Both the position numbers and the translations under genes were made by a program. Below, piece after piece: positions 1 through 5,379 of a stretch of 5,379 nucleotides of DNA. Each line of letters begins with the position of its first letter. Positions within the stretch are counted from its first letter, which is position 1. A model generated the notes under the pieces. That model searched no databases and was not told the origin of the DNA. It saw only the letters and a list, made by a program, of their open reading frames with translations. The stretch spans positions 1 to 5,379 of the forward strand of contig JAUVRU010000191.1 in NCBI GenBank assembly GCA_030597485.1, given 5' to 3'. The DNA is from Anaerolineae bacterium (GTDB lineage Bacteria; Chloroflexota; Anaerolineae; 4572-78; NAK82).

Positions 1-2851
<2,851 letters not shown>

Positions 2852-2853
<2 letters not shown>

Positions 2854-2880
2854 AATCCTCCGAAATCCTGCGTCGGATTT
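2852..2880 (+). repeat. Tandem 10-bp repeat with weak hairpin behind rpoB
   Basis: Two adjacent 10-mers, GAAATCCTCC (2852-2861) and GAAATCCTGC (2862-2871), differ at one base. The second copy can pair AAATCC (2863-2868) with GGATTT (2875-2880) around a 6-nt loop. The stem is short and AT-rich and has no following T-run, so it is not a convincing intrinsic terminator. Its 3' arm overlaps the -35 box of the next promoter, so pairing in the rpoB transcript and promoter function share the same bases. It may simply be chance. Confidence 0.35.
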
Positions 2881-2907
2881 GACACGCATCAAGCACTGTG
2901 ATAGATT
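2879..2907 (+). promoter_or_regulatory. Predicted sigma70-type promoter for rpsL-rpsG-fusA
   Basis: A perfect -35 hexamer TTGACA (2879-2884) is followed by exactly 17 nt and the -10 hexamer TAGATT (2902-2907), which matches 4 of 6 consensus bases including the first two and the last. TG at 2899-2900, one base upstream of the -10, makes an extended -10 element. Transcription would start near 2913-2915, giving a leader of about 60 nt before rpsL. This is the only good promoter match I found in the gaps of the window. It lets the ribosomal protein and EF-G genes be transcribed apart from rpoB, though read-through from rpoB is not excluded. Confidence 0.7.
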
Positions 2908-2935
2908 CATAGGGTTGTAAACTTGAAATCGATCA

Positions 2936-2970
2936 TCGGCGGTTGCCGAGGAAGAACTACTGGAGGAGGT
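2936..2970 (+). promoter_or_regulatory. rpsL leader hairpin and strong ribosome binding site
   Basis: A small hairpin, TCGGC-GGTT-GCCGA (2936-2949), lies in the leader. It is followed by AGGAGGT (2964-2970) within GGAGGAGG, a near-perfect complement of the 16S rRNA 3' end. The spacing of four bases to TTG at 2975 fixes that TTG as the rpsL start. The hairpin is short, and I cannot say whether it has a role. Confidence 0.75.
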
Positions 2971-2974
2971 TGCT

Positions 2975-3391
2975 TTGCCTACAATTAACCAGCTTGTGCG
3001 CAAGAAACGCAGCTCCAAGCGCTCCAAGAGCAAAGCGCCGGCACTGCGGTATACGTCCAATGCTCTGAAAGGGAACATGGCTCTCCGGCCTAGGGGAGCG
3101 CCCCAGAAGCGCGGTGTGTGCACACAGGTACGGACTATGACGCCCAAGAAGCCCAATTCGGCGTTGCGCAAGATTGCCCGTGTGCGTCTGACCAATGGCA
3201 TCGAAGTGACGGCGTACATCCCGGGTGAGGGACACAATCTGCAAGAGCACTCTGTGGTGCTGGTCCGTGGGGGTCGTGTGAAGGACCTGCCTGGGGTCCG
3301 TTATCATATTGTGCGAGGTGCGCTCGACAGCACAGGTGTGGACGAACGCAAGCGATCCCGGTCAAAGTATGGTACCAGGCGTCCTAAGTAG
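2975..3391 (+). CDS. rpsL: 30S ribosomal protein S12
   Basis: S12 sits at the decoding centre of the 30S subunit and helps monitor codon-anticodon pairing. The protein has 138 residues and is intact. It starts at TTG, because the canonical N-terminus [10 protein letters not shown] begins exactly there behind a strong Shine-Dalgarno. Conserved blocks are QKRGVCT (44-50), [11 protein letters not shown] (56-66), [24 protein letters not shown] (70-93 region) and [12 protein letters not shown] (100-111). Lys58 and Lys103 match the E. coli mature K42 and K87 positions where streptomycin-resistance changes arise. Both are wild type here. Asp104 is the equivalent of the residue methylthiolated by RimO in E. 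coli. Compared with the 124-residue E. coli protein there are about 15 extra residues between PAL and QKRGVC (roughly 25-40). The same kind of extension occurs in Bacillus S12, so it is the long form of the family rather than an anomaly. It is the first gene behind the promoter at 2879. Confidence 0.98.
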   Translation: MPTINQLVRKKRSSKRSKSKAPALRYTSNALKGNMALRPRGAPQKRGVCTQVRTMTPKKPNSALRKIARVRLTNGIEVTAYIPGEGHNLQEHSVVLVRGGRVKDLPGVRYHIVRGALDSTGVDERKRSRSKYGTRRPK

Positions 3392-3568
3392 GAGCCATCT
3401 GTGCTGGCACTGAGCCAGCCGAAGGGACCATTGACGTGTAGCCCCAATCACCCTGACGAGGGTGCAAGGCGGTCTCCTGGATGGTTCTTGGTTTGTCTCA
3501 CGCGCTGACGGATGGACTGCTGCGTGTGTACGTGCTCAACAGACAGTAACACTTGATTGAGGTGAAAT
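3392..3568 (+). other. rpsL-rpsG intercistronic region with two hairpins
   Basis: This 177-nt spacer is long for a ribosomal protein operon. It holds two perfect 6-bp stems: GCTGGC-ACTGA-GCCAGC (3403-3419) and CACCCT-GACG-AGGGTG (3449-3464). Neither is followed by a T-run, so they do not look like terminators. I found no credible -35/-10 pair; TTGACG at 3431 has no -10 at proper spacing. Two short overlapping reading frames lie at 3481-3549 and 3512-3556, neither with a good ribosome binding site. In E. coli the rpsL-rpsG spacer is the binding target of S7 for translational feedback. A similar role here is only an inference from position. Confidence 0.5.
3559..3565 (+). promoter_or_regulatory. 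rpsG ribosome binding site
   Basis: GAGGTGA lies just upstream of the ATG at 3569 and pairs with the 16S rRNA 3' end. It supports that ATG as the start, in agreement with the family N-terminus MPRR. Confidence 0.8.
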
Positions 3569-4039
3569 ATGCCTAGACGTAATCGCCCACCGCGGCGTAT
3601 CATTGAACCGGATGTGAGGCACAACAGCCAGCTCGCTGCCCGCTTCGGCAACAAGTTGATGCAGAAGGGCAAGAAGAGCTTAGCTTATCGAGTGCTATAC
3701 GATGCCTTCGACATCATTGAGGAGCGAACGAAAAAGCCAGCTCTTGAGGTATTTGAGTCGGCGGTGAAAAATGCGACGCCCATGGTAGAGGTTCGTCCCC
3801 GACGTGTGGGGGGGGCTACCTATCAGATCCCTATCGAGGTGCGCCCTGAGCGACGCTCGAGTCTGTCCCTACGCTGGTTGGTGCAGAGCGCTCGCCAGCG
3901 TCCTGGCAAGTCCATGGCTGAGAAGGTCGCCGGTGAACTCATGGATGCAGCCGCCGGTCAGGGAGCGAGCGTCAAGAGGAAGGATGATATGCATCGTATG
4001 GCTGAGGCCAACCGGGCCTTCGCTCACTATCGCTGGTAG
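3569..4039 (+). CDS. rpsG: 30S ribosomal protein S7
   Basis: S7 is a primary 16S rRNA binding protein that starts assembly of the 30S head and lies near the E-site tRNA. The protein has 156 residues, the usual bacterial length, from ATG at 3569 to TAG at 4037-4039. Recognisable blocks are the basic N-terminus [10 protein letters not shown], the helix segment FDIIEERT (47-54), [11 protein letters not shown] (58-68), the hallmark [19 protein letters not shown] (78-96, beta-hairpin region), LRWLVQSAR (101-109), and the C-terminal [13 protein letters not shown] (144-156). All key blocks are intact and I see no frameshift. It follows rpsL after 177 nt and precedes fusA, the standard str-operon order. 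In E. coli S7 represses its own operon by binding the spacer before rpsG. Whether that holds here is untested. Confidence 0.98.
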   Translation: MPRRNRPPRRIIEPDVRHNSQLAARFGNKLMQKGKKSLAYRVLYDAFDIIEERTKKPALEVFESAVKNATPMVEVRPRRVGGATYQIPIEVRPERRSSLSLRWLVQSARQRPGKSMAEKVAGELMDAAAGQGASVKRKDDMHRMAEANRAFAHYRW

Positions 4040-4079
4040 TCGCCAATGGCCTGGCAATCAGTATCTTGCCGCGTGATCA

Positions 4080-4133
4080 AAGGACGCCCGGATGATGATT
4101 GTGGAACGTGTATTCTGCTGTGTCTGTCGGTAA
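4080..4133 (+). CDS. Possible Cys-rich leader peptide upstream of fusA (with its RBS)
   Basis: A 13-codon reading frame starts at ATG 4092 and ends at TAA 4131-4133, encoding MMIVERVFCCVCR. It has a good Shine-Dalgarno, AAGGA (4080-4084), seven bases before the ATG. Three of 13 residues are cysteine, clustered as CCVC just before the stop. The stop codon forms the first bases of the fusA Shine-Dalgarno (TAAGGG), so a ribosome ending here would cover the fusA start site. This geometry would suit translational coupling or a leader peptide that responds to translation rate at cysteine codons. It is also short enough to occur by chance. A second in-frame ATG at 4095 could be the start instead. 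No homologue is known to me. Confidence 0.35.
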   Translation, partial: KDARMMIVERVFCCVCR

Positions 4134-4136
4134 GGG
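4131..4136 (+). promoter_or_regulatory. fusA ribosome binding site, start-ambiguous
   Basis: TAAGGG is the only Shine-Dalgarno-like sequence before fusA. Counting from the matching TAAGG, it lies four bases before ATG 4140 and seven bases before GTG 4143. The spacing favours GTG slightly, while the stronger initiation codon favours ATG. Both give near-identical proteins ([12 protein letters not shown] or [11 protein letters not shown]). Confidence 0.55.
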
Positions 4137-4139
4137 ATT

Positions 4140-5379
4140 ATGGTGCGCAAGTTCCCTCTTGAGCGAGTGAGAAACATCGGTGTCATTGCCCACATTGATG
4201 CTGGCAAGACCACAGCCACCGAGCGTATGCTCTTCTATACTCAGAAGATTCGGCGGATGGGTGAAGTTCACGATGGCGCTGCCACCATGGACTGGATGGA
4301 TCAGGAGAGGGAGCGAGGGATCACTATCACGGCTGCCGCAACCACTTGTTTTTGGAACGATCACCAAATCAACGTCATCGACACACCCGGGCATATTGAT
4401 TTCACGGCGGAGGTGCAGCGTTCGCTGCGGGTGCTGGATGGAGGGGTGGTGATCTTTGACGCTGTCGCCGGCGTGGAACCGCAGTCGGAGACGGTGTGGC
4501 GGCAGGCTGACCGTTTCAATGTGCCGCGCATTTGCTTCATCAACAAGATGGATCGGGTAGGTGCTGATTTCGACCGCACTGCTCAGATGATTGTTGATCG
4601 GCTGAAGGCGCAGCCCGTGCACATTCAAATGCCGGTGGGCGCTGAATCCGCGTTTGCCGGTATCATTGATCTTATTGAGATGAGGACTGTGACCTACGTC
4701 GACGATTTGGGCGCCGAGGTACGTGCGACCGCGGTCATACCTTCCGACTGTGCCCAAGAGGCTGAGCGACTGCGGCGGAATCTGGTCGAGCGGGTGGCGG
4801 AGACCAGTACGGAGTTAACCGAGAAGTTCATCATGGAAGAGGAGATTGTGGCGGACGAACTTCGCGTTGCTCTGAGACAAGCAATAGTCCGGGGTGAATT
4901 GGTGCCGGTCTTGTGTGGTTCGGCACTCAAGAACAAGGGGGTGCAGCCACTACTGGACGCGATAGTAGACTACCTGCCTTCGCCCTTGGATGTGCCGCCT
5001 ATGGTGGGAATCGATCCCAAGACGAAAGCCCCGGTTGAATGCCCGCCAGATCCCAAGGCACCGTTCGCGGCCCTGGCTTTCAAAATTGTCACCGATCCAT
5101 ACGTGGGGCGTCTGGCCTATTTGCGCGTTTATTCAGGTACGATCAACTCGGGGGCCAACACATACAACGCGACCAAGGGAAAGCGGGAGCGGGCTGGGCG
5201 GCTGTTGCAGATGCACGCTAACCAGCGTGAGGAGATTGATTCTTTAACAGCTGGGGACATTGGTGCTGTCCTGGGTCTCAAGAACACCTTCACAGGCGAC
5301 ACCTTATCTGATCCCGGCCGTCAGGTAGTGCTGGAGACTATCAAGTTTCCGGAACCGGTCATTTCGGTCGCTGTTGAGC
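4140..5379 (+). CDS. fusA: Elongation factor G, 3'-truncated by window edge
   Basis: EF-G is the translational GTPase that drives tRNA-mRNA translocation and, with RRF, ribosome recycling. The frame stays open from ATG 4140 to the window end, giving 413 residues of an expected ~700. GTPase motifs are complete: G1 AHIDAGKTT (17-25), switch I ending RGITIT (59-64), G3 DTPGH (81-85), G4 NKMD (135-138) and G5 GSA (260-262). The G' subdomain lies within about 160-255. Domain II begins near 300 ([15 protein letters not shown]) and ends before the linker [11 protein letters not shown] at the edge. The segments [12 protein letters not shown] (42-53) and [13 protein letters not shown] (111-123) are typical of the canonical str-operon EF-G rather than EF-4, RF3 or TetM-type relatives. 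One odd residue is Gln35, where the usual FYTG has Gly. Domains III-V and the stop codon lie beyond the window. It follows rpsG by 100 nt and probably shares its transcript. Confidence 0.97.
   Translation, partial: MVRKFPLERVRNIGVIAHIDAGKTTATERMLFYTQKIRRMGEVHDGAATMDWMDQERERGITITAAATTCFWNDHQINVIDTPGHIDFTAEVQRSLRVLDGGVVIFDAVAGVEPQSETVWRQADRFNVPRICFINKMDRVGADFDRTAQMIVDRLKAQPVHIQMPVGAESAFAGIIDLIEMRTVTYVDDLGAEVRATAVIPSDCAQEAERLRRNLVERVAETSTELTEKFIMEEEIVADELRVALRQAIVRGELVPVLCGSALKNKGVQPLLDAIVDYLPSPLDVPPMVGIDPKTKAPVECPPDPKAPFAALAFKIVTDPYVGRLAYLRVYSGTINSGANTYNATKGKRERAGRLLQMHANQREEIDSLTAGDIGAVLGLKNTFTGDTLSDPGRQVVLETIKFPEPVISVAVE

Noticed and set aside
2863..2880. Intrinsic terminator after rpoB
   Set aside because: The stem is six mostly AT pairs and no T-run follows; the downstream bases form the -35 box of a promoter instead.
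2923..2990. TTG-started leader peptide overlapping the rpsL start
   Set aside because: It has no ribosome binding site of its own and runs into rpsL in another frame; the strong Shine-Dalgarno serves TTG 2975.
3047..3091. The ~15-residue insertion in S12 as a novelty
   Set aside because: Bacillus S12 carries an insertion of similar size at the same place, so it is the known long form of the family.
3431..3459. Second promoter before rpsG using TTGACG at 3431
   Set aside because: At 16-18 nt spacing there is no hexamer resembling TATAAT.
3403..3464. Terminator between rpsL and rpsG
   Set aside because: Both hairpins are followed by mixed sequence without a T-run, so they do not fit rho-independent termination.
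4111..4116. TATTCT as a -10 box for fusA
   Set aside because: The bases 17 nt upstream (around 4088-4093) do not resemble a -35 element and there is no TG extension in register.
4077..4757. Open frame on the - strand (226 codons) opposite fusA
   Set aside because: It lies over the conserved EF-G GTPase domain and shows only low-complexity His/Pro-rich sequence, so it is a shadow of fusA.

Overview
This 5.4 kb window is a stretch of core transcription and translation genes, all on the + strand: the C-terminal two thirds of rpoB (RNA polymerase beta), then rpsL (ribosomal protein S12), rpsG (ribosomal protein S7) and the first ~60% of fusA (elongation factor G). It is the bacterial 'str' cluster joined directly to rpoB. 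Both edges cut through genes: rpoB has no start here and fusA has no stop. I see no mobile elements, CRISPR arrays, tRNA or rRNA genes, and no accessory system.

The proteins are clearly bacterial. My best guess at the lineage is a Chloroflexota member, perhaps Anaerolineae-like. This rests on remembered motif style in RpoB (ELTHKR / [41 protein letters not shown], and a large Trp-rich insert starting [10 protein letters not shown]) and on the long form of S12. It is an inference from memory, not a database result.

Layout: 1-2853 is rpoB, open at the 5' edge. 2854-2974 is a 121-nt gap with a small tandem repeat and hairpin, then a strong-looking sigma70-type promoter (TTGACA, 17 nt, TAGATT with a TG extension) and a short leader. 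2975-3391 is rpsL, starting at TTG behind a near-perfect Shine-Dalgarno. 3392-3568 is a 177-nt gap with two small hairpins and short reading frames but no convincing promoter. 3569-4039 is rpsG. 4040-4139 is a 100-nt gap with a 13-codon, cysteine-rich leader reading frame whose stop codon lies in the fusA ribosome binding site. 4140-5379 is fusA, open at the 3' edge.

The likely reading is that rpsL-rpsG-fusA is a transcription unit started from the promoter behind rpoB. It makes S12 and S7 of the 30S subunit and the translocation GTPase that works on the ribosome.

Points worth a second look: rpoC is absent between rpoB and rpsL; the rifampicin-contact Arg529 (E. coli numbering) is replaced by Ala; RpoB carries two extra segments, one of which reads like a piece of the beta' subunit; and mini-ORFs encoding Cys-Cys-Val-Cys sit upstream of both rpsG and fusA. 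None of these makes the window a new biological system; it is mainly ordinary housekeeping DNA with lineage-specific twists.
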